Assembly: GCA_023515795.1 (NCBI GenBank)
Contig: JALGPX010000027.1
Coordinates: 1 to 35,095, forward strand
Reading direction: 5' to 3'
DNA: 35,095 nt
Source: Amoeboaphelidium occidentale
Lineage: Eukaryota; Aphelidiomycota; Aphelidea
Shown here piece after piece: positions 1 through 10,436 of the stretch. The stretch's first letter is position 1. Every line of letters starts with the position of its first letter. The notes below the pieces were generated by a model. The model had not been told where the DNA came from, searched no databases, and worked only from the letters and a program-made list of their open reading frames with translations. The position numbers and the translations under genes were made by a program.

Positions 1-779
1 TAGGAACAGGAAACTCCTCCGGGATTCCTGTGATATGATTCCACCTGACTATGCGTATCTTCCTATCGACATCAATATTGTAGTAATTAACAAAAAGGTA
101 TTCGCCTTCACAGGCCAAAATATTAGCATAACCAAGAGTTATTTCATAAGTTTTCAACAAGTTTCCGAACAAATCAAACTTCTTGACCAAACCATCAAAA
201 CCGGCTGTGTAAACGAAAGAGCCGTTCACTTGAACATTACAGTAACTGTCATGCGCATCAAATTCCATTTCTATCCTTTTCGTTGCCATGTTGACTTTCC
301 TTACAAAGCCGGTTATTAAGCTACAGAAGACAAGGTCTAATTCAAAATGCCATGCACACACGTGACTGGTAGTACTGCTCCTTGAAGGTTTGATTTCTCT
401 TGCGATTTCTCCAGTGTCAAGATCCCATTGTTGGATTACACTGTCTGAAAAGTAGATCATCAAGTACTTGTCAACCACTTCAGCTCCGGAGATCAAGCCA
501 GTGCCATCGATCAGAGTATAAGAGGCTACAATGTAAGCTGATGAAGAAAATGAGACCTGTTATGGTTTTGACCAGAGCACCTGTATCGACATCAATGAAA
601 TGTATGTCGCTGTCCCAATAGCTGATCGACCAATTCTTATACATTCCTACCATTCGCATAGGAATATATTCAAAAGATGATTTCTTTGCAGACAGATACT
701 TCATAAAGTCATTGTCGGTACTGGAAACTGAGACCGCTGCACATATGCACAATATGATGGAGCTTAACTGAAACTTCAT
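1..779 (-). CDS. Divergent WD40-repeat secreted/receptor protein, 5' part only
   Basis: The gene starts at 779 with a signal peptide (MKFQLSSIILCICAAVSVSS) and runs off the left edge, so its 3' end is unknown. Exon 1 is 557-779, a 31-nt GT...AG intron is 526-556, and exon 2 is 1-525. Splicing restores one frame (...VKTITA-SYTLIDG...). Exon 2 shows degenerate WD40 blades: SDSVIQQWDLDTGEIAREI, LVFCSLITGFVRKVNMATK and YTAGFDGLVKKFDLFG. The fold resembles the ectodomains of the three large receptor kinases downstream, but the N-terminal (D/E)HxKSFLL motif they share is missing, so this is a distant paralog. Whether it has a transmembrane segment and kinase cannot be seen. It lies on the same strand as the rest of the family, with a kinase-tail relic just upstream. 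The WD40 fold is fairly sure; a receptor role is inferred from the family. Confidence 0.75.
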
Positions 780-1015
780 GATTGTTTGAACAAGTTTGAG
801 ATTTGCTACGGATTGTCGCTATCACAACTGCTAAGAATATCAGCAGAATATCGTCGCAATTGATATTGGTAATGAGTGAAGTTATTCAATGTGGAACCAG
901 GTTTAACTGTGATCGAACTATCACGATTTATCGACAGATGAGTGTCGCTGCTAATTTCGCCTCACAAAATCTTGCATAGAGAATCCATCCAGAGCGTATT
1001 CATGATCTATTTCAT

Positions 1016-1255
1016 TCAAGACATCTGATCATAACCACGAAACTTCCTGATTAAAACTTCATATGTCACGCAAGCGAAGGAGTACATATCATACTTCTTG
1101 AAATCAGTTCTAGTATAGTTCTTTGTCCAGAAGGCGGTAAATGCGTCGGGTGCGGCGCAATGAACAGAGAGTCCTCTCAAGTTGATAATATTGAACATGC
1201 GTGCAGCAACAATCGTTAAATTAAGAATTGTTACTTTATTATGATTGATTCTAGC
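1016..1255 (-). pseudogene. Relic of a WD40-receptor kinase: kinase activation segment to C-terminal end
   Basis: About 60 clean codons (1016-1198) read FNIINLRGLSVHCAAPDAF...FKKYDMYSFACVTYEVL. This matches the P+1 loop, APE motif and helix F of the intact kinases at 5221, 12257 and 16548, and ends at about the same point after helix F. The alignable frame continues upstream to about 1255 (NHNKVTILNLTIVAAR against DFGITQVLSDRVLASK), where the DFG magnesium motif has become NHN. No catalytic loop, N-lobe, transmembrane segment or WD40 blades precede it up to about 1600. It is therefore the 3' stump of a dead family member on the same strand as the living ones. A role as an expressed short peptide is unlikely. 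Confidence 0.75.
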
Positions 1256-1879
1256 TGTGCTTAAAAACTCAGAGTTTACAGATACAGTTTCCGATACTGT
1301 TCCACTTTTGGCTGTGTAAGATTGTGCAGTTTAGGAGCTGCTTCTTGTGATGGCTATCCTAGTAGAGGTTGAAATTCAATCACTCTCGAACAAAGTAAAA
1401 CACTAGACTTTTGATCTGTTCTCTATCAACATTCATTTCAAGGCAGAGTTGAATCTTAATTGTACATAAGAACGACGAGAAGTCTTGTCTCGATGAAACA
1501 CAGCAACCCGTCTGTCTTTGTATCCAAATGGTGGAATGATCGTGACAACTCTAGATTTCACTTTAGACGAGCAATGTCGTTAAAACTTGCCTTGTTTCTT
1601 TTATACCGTTAAGCGAAATATCGTGATAATATCTTAAGTTTATGCGACTGAAGGTGATCTGACTCGCGAGATAATCAATTTATTGAGCGATGAAGTACAA
1701 CGCCATTCCCTTTGAACCAAATTTAGTCAAGGTACTACAAAAAGGTTTCAATATCTGTAAGACACAACATTTCACTAGGCTCGAATGAACTGTTGATCTC
1801 TATGACTCCAAGAGTCTGTTTCATTTCTATAACTCTTATCAACTTGTCATGATTGAACTTTAATGGTTCAAGATTCTTA
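1256..1879. other. Non-coding stretch, no gene seen
   Basis: Both strands are broken by frequent stops. I see no WD40 or kinase similarity beyond the relic on the left, no tRNA-like motif and no long repeat until the dispersed repeat begins at about 1880. Confidence 0.5.
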
Positions 1880-2395
1880 AGTAAGAGCAAGTCTCTCACT
1901 TAGGAAAAGTCTTTACTGCCAAGCAAAAATAAAAGTAGTTTACGGGGAGGTTCTTTTTAACTACTGTTCTTTCCCTTCACCCTCTGTGATCCAAATGATC
2001 AAATAGAGGTACCGTATCATACTACTACTATTCGATAGTTATTTATTTCAGCTACTCAAAGAGTAAGATCTGTCTTTTTTCTATCACCCTTATCCTAAGT
2101 AAAGGACGCGTTAGTGCACAACACAGTTGGGAGTGATTTTCGATATTTTACACTCTCCTCCAACGAGGTTCCAATCTGTGTCTTCACAGTCGTTGAGCTG
2201 GACGATGACTGAGGTAAAGCTGGAGGTGTTTAACGGTTGTTACAAGAAGTTTTTTACTCGGACAACTTAAGTTTTTTACTCCAGACCCGATATACTGGCC
2301 AGATCAAACATCTGGTTTCTGTGTTCGCAGCCTGTTGGAATTGTTACTTATGTACAAGCATATTTATTCAATAAACAACCTTACGCCCCTAATTG
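1880..2395 (+). repeat. Dispersed 0.5-kb repeat, copy 1 (degenerate)
   Basis: This copy aligns by eye along most of its length with 10614-11134. Shared blocks include ACGGGGAGGT, GATCCAA.TGATC, GAGGTACCGT, TTTTCGATATTT, CTGTGTCTTCACAGT, TTTTTACTCCAGA, GTGTTCGCAGC, TGTTGGAATT, ATATTTATTCAATA and ACGCCCCTAA. Scattered substitutions and small indels mean the copies are old. The left end of copy 2 is an open coding tail; the matching part here has lost its frame. There are no terminal inverted repeats and no coding sequence for a mobilising enzyme, so the class is undetermined. A duplicated gene 3' end with its downstream region is as likely as a non-autonomous element. Confidence 0.65.
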
Positions 2396-2494
2396 GTAAA
2401 TAATTTATGAACAGATTGCTTTCAGTTTTCGAGAAAAATCAAAGCTGTGTCGCAATGGTAAAGAATGTGCATGCAATCCGTCTCATCTAAACAA

Positions 2495-3754
2495 TTATTG
2501 TCTCAATTTCATTGCTGCATAAGAAACGGTAAGCTCTTCAACAGCGTCAGGTTCTGCTCGGTTATTATTTTTTTCCAAGAACTTTCTAAACACTGGTATA
2601 AGGTAACTGTGGCTTACCCATTTGAAGTACCATTCAATAGATTCTTTCTCTTCAACACTAAAATTTACTCCATTAGGGAAGAAAACTTTAAGCACATCAT
2701 CGTCAAACATGGACAGTGTAATTCTGGGGTTAAAGGGGATCCTTCGCCTCCATTTACTATCGCTAAACACATGAGTCCACGTAAGCACCATTTTAAAAAC
2801 ATGAGCAATCTCTTGAAAGTCGTAGCGGAATCCATCCCGGAACTCTAACCTTGCGCAGGCTGCAATAAGCGACCACAAAACAATATTCTTTAGATCATTT
2901 TTTCTGTGCTCAGAGAAAAAGTCCAACATGTGCTTCCAAATTATCCACCAATCGGTTTTATACTCCGTAGACCAGTAAACAATGTTATCCAATGATTTTC
3001 CCAGCGCTTCAATATCTGTCACACGAGTCAGAACCAAATCAAGGAAATAAAACCCCTTTTCGATAGACATGACGGCCTTCGCGATGTAACGCATTACTTT
3101 TGCAGCCAGAAGAGGGCTGCAGAATTTTAAAGACTTTTCGTAGTGCATAGATTTTAAAAAGTCTAATATGTCGATATAAGGCTGGAAATCAAAGTTGTCG
3201 TTATAGTCCCATGTATTTTTTAACAATTTGCTACACCATGTATGAAATAATTCGTCCTCTAAAGAATGCCAAAACCTTGGTTTCATCAAATCAGGTAGTC
3301 CTTGCTTAAACTCCTCTATGTGTTTGTTCAAGAATTTGATCGTTTCTGGGTTTGAAAATATATCGCCTTGAAAAATTCGCCGCCAAAAAGATAGGAAACA
3401 AAGTCCGGCTCCCTCTTGTGCACAACTTGAGGTCATTTCGCCCTGTTTCCAATTGAACCACCAATCGGACCAAACCTTCACTCTAAAATATGCCGCAAAT
3501 TCTTTTTCGTCTTCCAATAGACGCTTCCAAGTTTTCTCCCAATTATCAAACTCCGACTTATGCTTAAGAAGATAAATTATACAATCATCTTGTACAAAAT
3601 TTTTCAGCCATAAAATTTCAAACGTGGTGCCTTTTAGCATGGCAGAAATAGCCGAAGAAGTATCCTTAAAACACTGCACATCCTACTCGTCAAGAAATGA
3701 ACCAATTATTTGTATAATTCCTGGTGGAAGGTCAAGAAGATTTTTTCGAGTCAT
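2495..3754 (-). pseudogene. F-box protein, nearly intact but with one nonsense codon in the F-box (copy A)
   Basis: An ATG at 3754 opens a 420-codon frame. Residues 6-40 form an F-box (LLDLPPGIIQIIGSFLDE then DVQCFKDTSSAISAML), the segment that binds Skp1 in SCF ubiquitin ligases. A single in-frame TAG (codon 24, 3683-3685) splits the F-box, after which 396 codons stay open to a TAA at 2495. The rest is helical, Trp-rich and unrecognised, and would be the substrate-binding part. No GT...AG intron could remove the TAG. The neighbour at 3929-5152 is a homologous, more decayed tandem copy: it shares KWR..IP...R, HS(L/F)EDxL and (I/L)(D/E)(I/V)L(D/E)F motifs. The long downstream open frame suggests either recent inactivation, a sequence error, or use of a later start without an F-box. 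Confidence 0.65.
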
Positions 3755-3928
3755 CAAGAAGAATTTTAAAGATCATTCTGTATGTGCTGACTCACTGCAT
3801 TCAGCTAAGGTGAAAGCAGGAATAAATTTTCATGATCTTTCTTTTTATAATTCTAAGCGTGCCGTCGGTATCACAAAATGTATTCAGTTGGGCCTCCTCG
3901 AGATTATTTCTGCCACTTCTGGTAAGGT

Positions 3929-5152
3929 TTATCTCTCAAGTTTTAAAAGCTCTTCATTGTTGTAAAGTTCATCACTCGATAATAAAAACCGCTCACAAGA
4001 CCCTTAAAAATCATTTGAGCATTTCATTAAAATCTCTTTTTTCGAGAAGATAAAGGCAGTGTTTATCCAAGTAAAGCCATTCTTCGCAATATTTTTTGTG
4101 ATTGTTTCGTCCACAAGGCATAAGACAAAAATGCAATCATACGTAAGTAAATGTTTCCTCTCTAAACCTGGGATGAATGATCTCCATTTATGGGAAGACT
4201 TCAAAATATCTAAATATATCTCAATAGATTCTTCTTTAATCACAATTTCAGAGAAATTCTTGAGAAACCAAGGCATAAAACAGTCATAAAATCTCAATAC
4301 TTGTATCTTCGTTTGCCGATTATCTCTTTCAGTAAAGCGTTGTATAATTTAGCAATAGTAAAGACTGTTTAAGGTGTTGTATTTTCAATTTGCCTGCCAA
4401 TGATTCCAAGTCTTGCACTATCGTGTAAATGTGATATAAAGTAATTGAGGCGCTGAAGAACTTCGTCACAATCAATTACAACCGTGGAAACATTTCTAAA
4501 CATGAAGATAACCATTTTATACACTACTTCTTCATGAATACGTAAATAACTGTTCTTTTTCGCGAACTCCAATACTTCTAGCCAGCTTTTTAACTCTTCT
4601 ACATTCTAAAATGAATAGCAACTCATACTCAAAAAATGTATAAAATCACAGGACAAAAGATCCTCAAAAGAGTGCTATTAATTTGTTTTTGCTAAGTCTA
4701 GATTATCCGCTCTTAGTTTGAAGATTTCTTTTTCTACATAGCCGATTGTGTTTGTTTCGCGAGTCTTAAAAAGTTTCCGGCAAAGCTCAGTAAATATTCT
4801 CCTCTGCTGTAAAACGGGCCGTTCTTTGTCGCATCCCGTCAAAGGATAATTGAAGATATCTTTTTCATAAAGATTATACTCCTTTTTCTCATAGAATCTC
4901 TGGGCAAATACATAGTTATCATCGTACAATCTCGAGATAAGCTCTTTCCAGCATGGAATCTGTTCGCGATGATAGTAAATCATCCTTATGGCGTTATAAT
5001 TATAGTATTTTTAAGTAATCATAATAGAACGAAATATCTGAGGTTATCGTGTTTATCACAGCGTTTGATTTCTGAAAGAGACACAGATAATCAAAGTCAA
5101 GATTCTGAGCAATAATTCGTATGATCTCCGGAGAAAGACTCAAGAGGGACAT
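3929..5152 (-). pseudogene. F-box protein, decayed tandem paralog (copy B)
   Basis: It starts at 5152 with a good F-box (MSLLSLSPEIIRIIAQNLDF then DYLCLFQKSNAVINTI). After DYLK (about 5010) the frame shifts by one base in an A5 run; with A4 it would continue straight into the next open block. Further down, the coding sense of copy A is still readable in the same frame but interrupted. TAA-TAG stand where copy A has FW before HSLED (about 4672-4677), with more stops near 4611 and 4370, a frame change near 4300, and a TAA near 4004. The stops align with Phe, Trp and other non-Gln residues of copy A, so this is decay and not a changed genetic code. Blocks 4369-4572 and 4004-4297 match copy A's middle and C-terminal parts. 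It begins 68 bp downstream of the kinase stop at 5221, on the same strand. Confidence 0.7.
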
Positions 5153-5220
5153 ATTCTGAAATGCTACTGGAAAGAAAAAGGTTTGAAATCGGTGAATCAT
5201 TGTTCTAATTGACCTTAATT

Positions 5221-8200
5221 TTAGTTCCATGGCATTCTTTGCTTAAGAAGTTCATAAATGACGCAAGCATATGAGTAGATATCGTATTTCTTGAAGTCCG
5301 CGCCAACATAGTTCTTTCTCCTGAAGTTCACAAATGATTCTGGCGCTGCGTAATGAACAGATAGACCACGAATGTTAATAACATTAAACGCCGTTGTCGC
5401 AATGATCTGGTCGGACAGTATCTGCGTGATTCCAAAATCAGTCAGGTAGCAAAAGAGAAGGTTTCCTTCGAGACGGATCAGAATATTTTGAGGCTTCAGA
5501 TCACAGTGAGCCAGGTAAAGACTGTGCATCACTTTCAATGCTTCGGAGATGTCCTTCATAGCCTTCAAAACAGCTCCCGATCCAAAACTATTCGCTTTTA
5601 TCCAGTCATGTAACGAGCCATCGGGATAATATTTTAGGATAATCGATAAAGGTTTCTCTGTGTAACCAACTATTGAGCAAAAATGAGGAAACGTGTTCAA
5701 CATAATCATGATTCCAACTTCTTGATAGAATGCGTCTTCTAATGACTTTGAGGTAGTTAAGATAATTTTCTGAACTACAACTTCTCCAAACTTTGCCCGA
5801 AGCGAAGCGTCCATTATCTTTGCAATATATAACTCGCCTCCTCCACCTTGAGTAATTTTTTTGACTTTGGCTATGAACGAAGCGTCAATCAAGTATGCAG
5901 CATGTTTTGATATTCCGATTACGGTATTAATGACAGTTTCTAGGTCAGAAATCATGTTGGTCTGACTCGCCTGTGAGCTTGCAATCAAAGAATCGGCCAT
6001 CCCCTTGTCTTTCGATCTGTTCAAAAGAAAGTAACATACAAGACTACCGGCAATCACTGCAGACAGAGCGATGATAATATATGTAATGATCAAGCCAATG
6101 CTGGAGTTAGTATTATCAAAAAGCAGCCTTTTTACCGCCTTCGTCCTTTTAGTAGCGGCATTTCGTAGGGTTGATTTAGTAACTAACCCAAACGAGAAGG
6201 GTTCTGAGGGAAGATTTGGGTTGAACACAAGAACCGAAAAATCTTCACTTCCAGCAAAAACAGAGTTGTTGTAGCATAGAACAGATGTTACAGGTTTTGA
6301 GAAGCCAAAATAAACATCTTCGTGTTTTCCTGTTGGAATGTTCCAACGTCGCACGGATAAGTCTGCACCAACGGAAAACAAAGTACCAGAACAAAAGGAG
6401 ACTGAATAAACACGACCTAAATGACCCAAAGCTGTAGCTGATATTCTTTTGTACACTTTAATTAAATTTCTTGTGTTCAAAGACCACTCAATGATCGTTT
6501 TGTCATCAGAAGTGGAGAAGAAGTGCTCATTAACAACCAACAGACTATTTACCTGAGAAACATGACCTTTTAGCTGAAAATACGGACGTTTGGTATCCAA
6601 ACTCCAAGTGTAAACAGCTCCCGATCTGGATCCTGCAATAATTTCATACTCTGTGACGGCAACACATGTTAAAGGAGCTTGTGAATCTGCGATTTTTGTC
6701 GGGATAAATTCATCATTCCAGGAAATAGAAATCAAAGTGCTTTCATCCTCGATAGCCACTAGAAAAATACTATTCAAAGCAAATCCTCTTATAGTTCCTG
6801 ATCTCGATTTCTGCAAAAGAGAGAAATCTTCTGTATTGTTGAGGGAAAACTCCATAATCAATCCATCAAGTCCAGAAGAAATTATGGAATCCTCGGTGAC
6901 TTGCAAAGTTGTCACATCCTTTTCATGCGCATTCAAAGTCTTCGTGAGTAGTGCAGATTCAATATTATAGATCAAAATCGTTCCTCTCCGTACTCCGACG
7001 AAGAGAAGATTTCCGTGGGCAGCCAATGTTGTCACAGAACTGTTTCTGTCCTCAAACGAAAAGGCTATCTTTCTGGTGGCTAAATTCCATTTCTTGATAG
7101 AACCATCGAAACCTGTTGAGTACATTACAAATAACTCATCAAAACATATAGAGTAGATAATGTCTAGATGGCCCTGATATGTTTCAAGAATTTGAAGTGT
7201 CGTGGGGTCTCTTGATCTGATTATGCTATCCGAATGCCCAGAAACAACACGATTCCTATTTGCAGTAATACAGAGGCAGGATATCGGCTCTAGATATTAA
7301 TCATGCAAAGTGAAAGCTTACCTCTAAGATAACCTATTTTTTCTTGAGATTCAACCGAGAATGCCTCCAAACCGCCACCAGTACATGAGATGATTGAATT
7401 TTGTTTTATCAGAATCGCAAAGACGTTATACAAAGCTGAGAGTTTAACGGATACAAAAAAACTTACTGTTGAAAACACCAATACTATCCTGAGTGGTGAC
7501 CTTCCAAGCTCGAATTGATTTATCGTTCGATCCAGAGTATAAAGTCTCCTCATTTAGAAAAACGGATTCCACAAAACTGGTATGTCCTTCAAAAACCATA
7601 TTTTGACTGCCAGAAACGATGTCCCATTGATAAATTGTTTCTTCATAACCACCAGCGTACAAGAATAATTGATCTGCTGCAATGCTTAGTATTGCACTCT
7701 TTGGACCTAAACGTCAATATCAAATGAATCTAGTACAGTACCTGTATACTTTCGGACAAACTGGAAATTGGGAAGCTCCCACTGATCTGCTGTTAAATCA
7801 GCACTTCCAGAGAAAAGACTGTTATTATACACAAAAAGACAACTTATTGGCCGAGATGCATTTGCAATTGTTGTTATGGGGTTCACACTGTCAAACGAAG
7901 CATCCCACATTCTGATTTCAGCATCTTCGCCTCCACTAATGACAAAGTTTGTCCAAGTAACAACTGCTCTGTTTTTCCTGCTGCGTCCAGAGTAAGTGAA
8001 CAACGGCTCTCCTGTGACTATATCCCATCTTATAGCAGTAGTATCAAAGGATCCCGAGAATAGTTCTCGCCCCACAACTGTAAGACTTTTTATGGCATTG
8101 TTATGAACATCAGGAAAACGGGTAAGTATCTGACCATTACTTATATTCCACTTCAAAATTCCTCGTTGTGCTCCTGCAGAATAAAGTTCTTCTCCGACAA

Positions 8201-8969
8201 CTAGAACCGCATAGATTCCGCCTTCGTGTCCTATGAAAATTCTGATTATGTCACCAGTGTTCACATTCCAGTAGATAATTGTAGCATCAGCAGAGCCAGA
8301 GAAGAGCATATATTGGTAAACATCGATTGCAACCACAGTATTTGTGTGCCCAACAAACGATAAATCAATTTCGCCAGTTGTAGCGACAAGTTTCAAAGCA
8401 TGTGGCGAATTTTGCTTTCCAATGTACAAGAAGTCTCCTCTTGCTACAATGCTTGAAATTTTACCATTGATATCTTTATCAAGTAAATGATCGATAAAAG
8501 CAGTGTGGTTACCTATTCGTTGGACAATTCGTCCCGAGACTAAGTCGACTTGCCTCACATTTGTATCTTCACCAGCGGTAAATAATTGATCATCTCGCAC
8601 AGAAATGCTTTGGACATAAGTACCTGATGATCTCAACCAGATCCTCTTCAAGATCGAGCCATAGTCTAGACTCCAAACGATGATCATATCATCATAGGCG
8701 GACGTTATCATTCTGGAATCATTAGTTACCACAAATGAGTTAACTATGTTCTCATGCGCTCTAAATGTTCTTTGTACCATTCCAGTTGAGATATCTTTCT
8801 GAATAATATCGTTTGAAGCTGTCAAGAGTAGCGAATCCTTGTAGACCACAACTGTATACACATTAGAAGCTCCATCTGGTAGAAGAAAGCTTTTATCATG
8901 CTCAAGGCCCAGGACCATGCATCCAAAGATAGCAGCCAACAGACATGTAAGTAGGTCGATAAGATTCAT
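5221..8969 (-). CDS. WD40-ectodomain receptor-like protein kinase (first complete copy)
   Basis: Exons are 7742-8969, 7467-7706, 7322-7435 and 5221-7289, joined by introns of 35, 31 and 32 nt, giving 1216 residues. The start is placed at 8969 because a signal peptide (MNLIDLLTCLLAAIFGCMVLG) begins there; earlier in-frame codons add only a basic leader. Residues 22 to about 900 hold 21 WD40-type blades (for example LFSGSADATIIYWNVNTG), enough for three seven-bladed propellers. A transmembrane helix (925-950) and a basic stop-transfer follow. The kinase runs from about 990: Gly-rich GGGG (1009-1012), Lys1035, alpha-C Glu1051, HCDLKPQN with Asp1124, DFG at Asp1145 and APE at 1176-1178. All catalytic residues are present, so activity is likely. 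HCD makes it a non-RD kinase. The protein stops one residue after helix F and the PW motif, so helices G-I are missing, as in its paralogs. Predicted site is the plasma membrane with propellers outside. Ligand unknown. Confidence 0.88.
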
Positions 8970-9241
8970 AACAAAGTTGTAAAGTTGAAACAAGAGCTGT
9001 TTGGCCGCAATCCGTTTAAAAGTTCGCCGAGGCCATCGCATCAACACAAAATAAATAAACCGTGTATTTAATTCAAAGTGCTTTGATGATCAGTACAAGT
9101 GGCTTACCGCGTCTGAGCTTTATCAAGAGGTTTTGGTAACGAAATGGGACAGACGAGTAGATCTCACTGATAAAGTTCGTCATATAAAGATACTAAAATT
9201 TATTCACTAACTCATAAAACATTCAGTTTAAACAGAGCTGA

Positions 9242-9839
9242 TTAACGGTGAGTCCAAACCCAGCCGTTAGTTGAAGCTTTTCTTGCCAAAATACTGTACT
9301 TGCCTTCCTTGTCTGGACACTTTTCCATGACTTCTCTTCCTGGAGGCACAGGTCTTCCTTCTAGCTTTCTCAAGCGCTCAAAGAAATCATAGGCACAATA
9401 ATAAACTTCGCTCTTAGCACCCTGGTATCCACCTTTATTTTCCAACAAGTTCATGAGAGCACGTGGAGTGAATCTTAATTCTTTCGCGAACGCAGTTCTA
9501 GTTGTAACATTTAGATGCTTGTGCAGAAAATCAAAAATCAATTTACGAACATCATCGCAGTTTAAATAAAACATCATTTGACTCTCGTCATATAATTCAT
9601 CCTCTGGCCAACTTGGTTCCTGAGCAGCAATCTGATCCAATAACTTTGTATAAGCAGCCTTTGCAGCAGGATCATTCTTTTTTTGGTTGTGCCGTTGAGG
9701 ATGAACCATTGCCACTCTCAACAGGACCACCAAGCGACGACTTTAAATTCTTCTTTGCCATCTACCAACGCATGAAGAACGGAGCACCTTTTTCATACAC
9801 GCCATTCTCAACACCCCGCTTTGCACCGCGATAAGACAT
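9242..9839 (-). CDS. DUF7726-like fungal protein (helix-rich, possibly DNA-binding), frame uncertain at the N-terminus
   Basis: The conserved part, about residues NCDDVRKLIFDFLHKHLNVT to YYCAYDFFERLR, matches the fungal DUF7726 pattern (CD-x-V-R-x-x-I, helical core, YxG...VYxxAxxFFxxxR). The molecular role of the family is not established. The frame is open from 9733 to the TGA at 9242. Its upstream codons (VVLLRVAMVHPQRHNQKK) look unnatural. The sister frame from ATG 9761 (MAKKNLKSSLGGPVESGNGS...AQPKK) reads like a normal disordered leader and would join if an A7 run near 9680 were A6. A further ATG at 9839 (MSYRGAKRGVENGVYEK) is in that sister frame but is followed by a TAG before 9761. So there is either a homopolymer error or early decay. 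It lies between two receptor kinases on the same strand and is not obviously linked to them. Confidence 0.65.
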
Positions 9840-10436
9840 GAAACGACCGTATGAATTAGAATTGACACTAAGAAATGTTGGAGGTTCATTCAAAAATCTC
9901 TCATGGTGATACTAATAAATAAGTCAAGGAATCCTCTATTGAACCCGCGAGGCGACGAATCTGATATTTTACCGAGAGTTACACGAAGATCTGCTGAACG
10001 GGTATAAAAGACCAGCAGCTTAAATAATTTACTAAATAACCTGAGAATTATGTTGAAGATAATAAGATTTAACTGTTTCTGGGTCCCGTATCACTATTGT
10101 CGCAATGCAATTGGTTGTTATATTGTGTAATTAAAGTTTCAATTACTGGACATATTCCAGCAGGATGATCGCGTATTGGCGTTCATGGAAGATGCTGCCT
10201 TGTTTGAACCGTTATCGATGGTTGATCTTGCGGCATCATCTTCTTAAATCAGTGAAGTAACAGTTGTGAGAGGTCTGAACCGTTTGGGTACATGAAGGAT
10301 TGTACATCAGATCAAGGTTGACAACTTCTTTTAGATAAGCTTGAACCTTGTGCTTGACGACTAGTTGATAATAGAAACCTTTAACAGTATTAAGAACTAT
10401 TAAAGTCAGTTTGAGGACTAGCATCTTAACTTTTGA
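9840..10436. other. Intergenic stretch with a TATA-like box and coding traces
   Basis: Apart from the TATA-like box at 10003 and two short plus-strand coding-like blocks described separately, I see nothing convincing. A 70-codon minus-strand frame (10236-10448, many Lys/Val/Leu residues) has no recognisable domain and is not called. Confidence 0.4.
10003..10010 (+). promoter_or_regulatory. TATA box candidate (TATAAAAG)
   Basis: The perfect TATAAAAG sits in GGGTATAAAAGACC, about 47 bp before an ATG at 10050 on the plus strand. It points at the possible plus-strand transcription unit that ends at 10673. The motif is clear; its use is inferred. Confidence 0.35.

Noticed and set aside
1937-2395. 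Structured RNA gene such as 5S rRNA or tRNA in the dispersed repeat
   Set aside because: No box A/B, TpsiC-like or 5S internal-promoter motifs were seen on either strand; covariation would be needed to revive the idea.
2465-2848. 127-codon plus-strand frame
   Set aside because: It is antisense to the F-box copy A gene, whose minus-strand frame is far longer and has a recognisable domain.
2495-5152. A changed genetic code with TAA and TAG read as Gln, suggested by in-frame stops in readable coding sequence
   Set aside because: Frames of over 900 to 1700 residues in the same window contain no internal TAA or TAG, and the stops in F-box copy B align with Trp, Phe and other non-Gln residues in copy A.
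9085-9211. Plus-strand open frame of about 50 codons (CFDDQYKWLTASELYQEVL...)
   Set aside because: It has no Met, no splice support and no recognisable domain, and it lies in the upstream region of the first receptor kinase.
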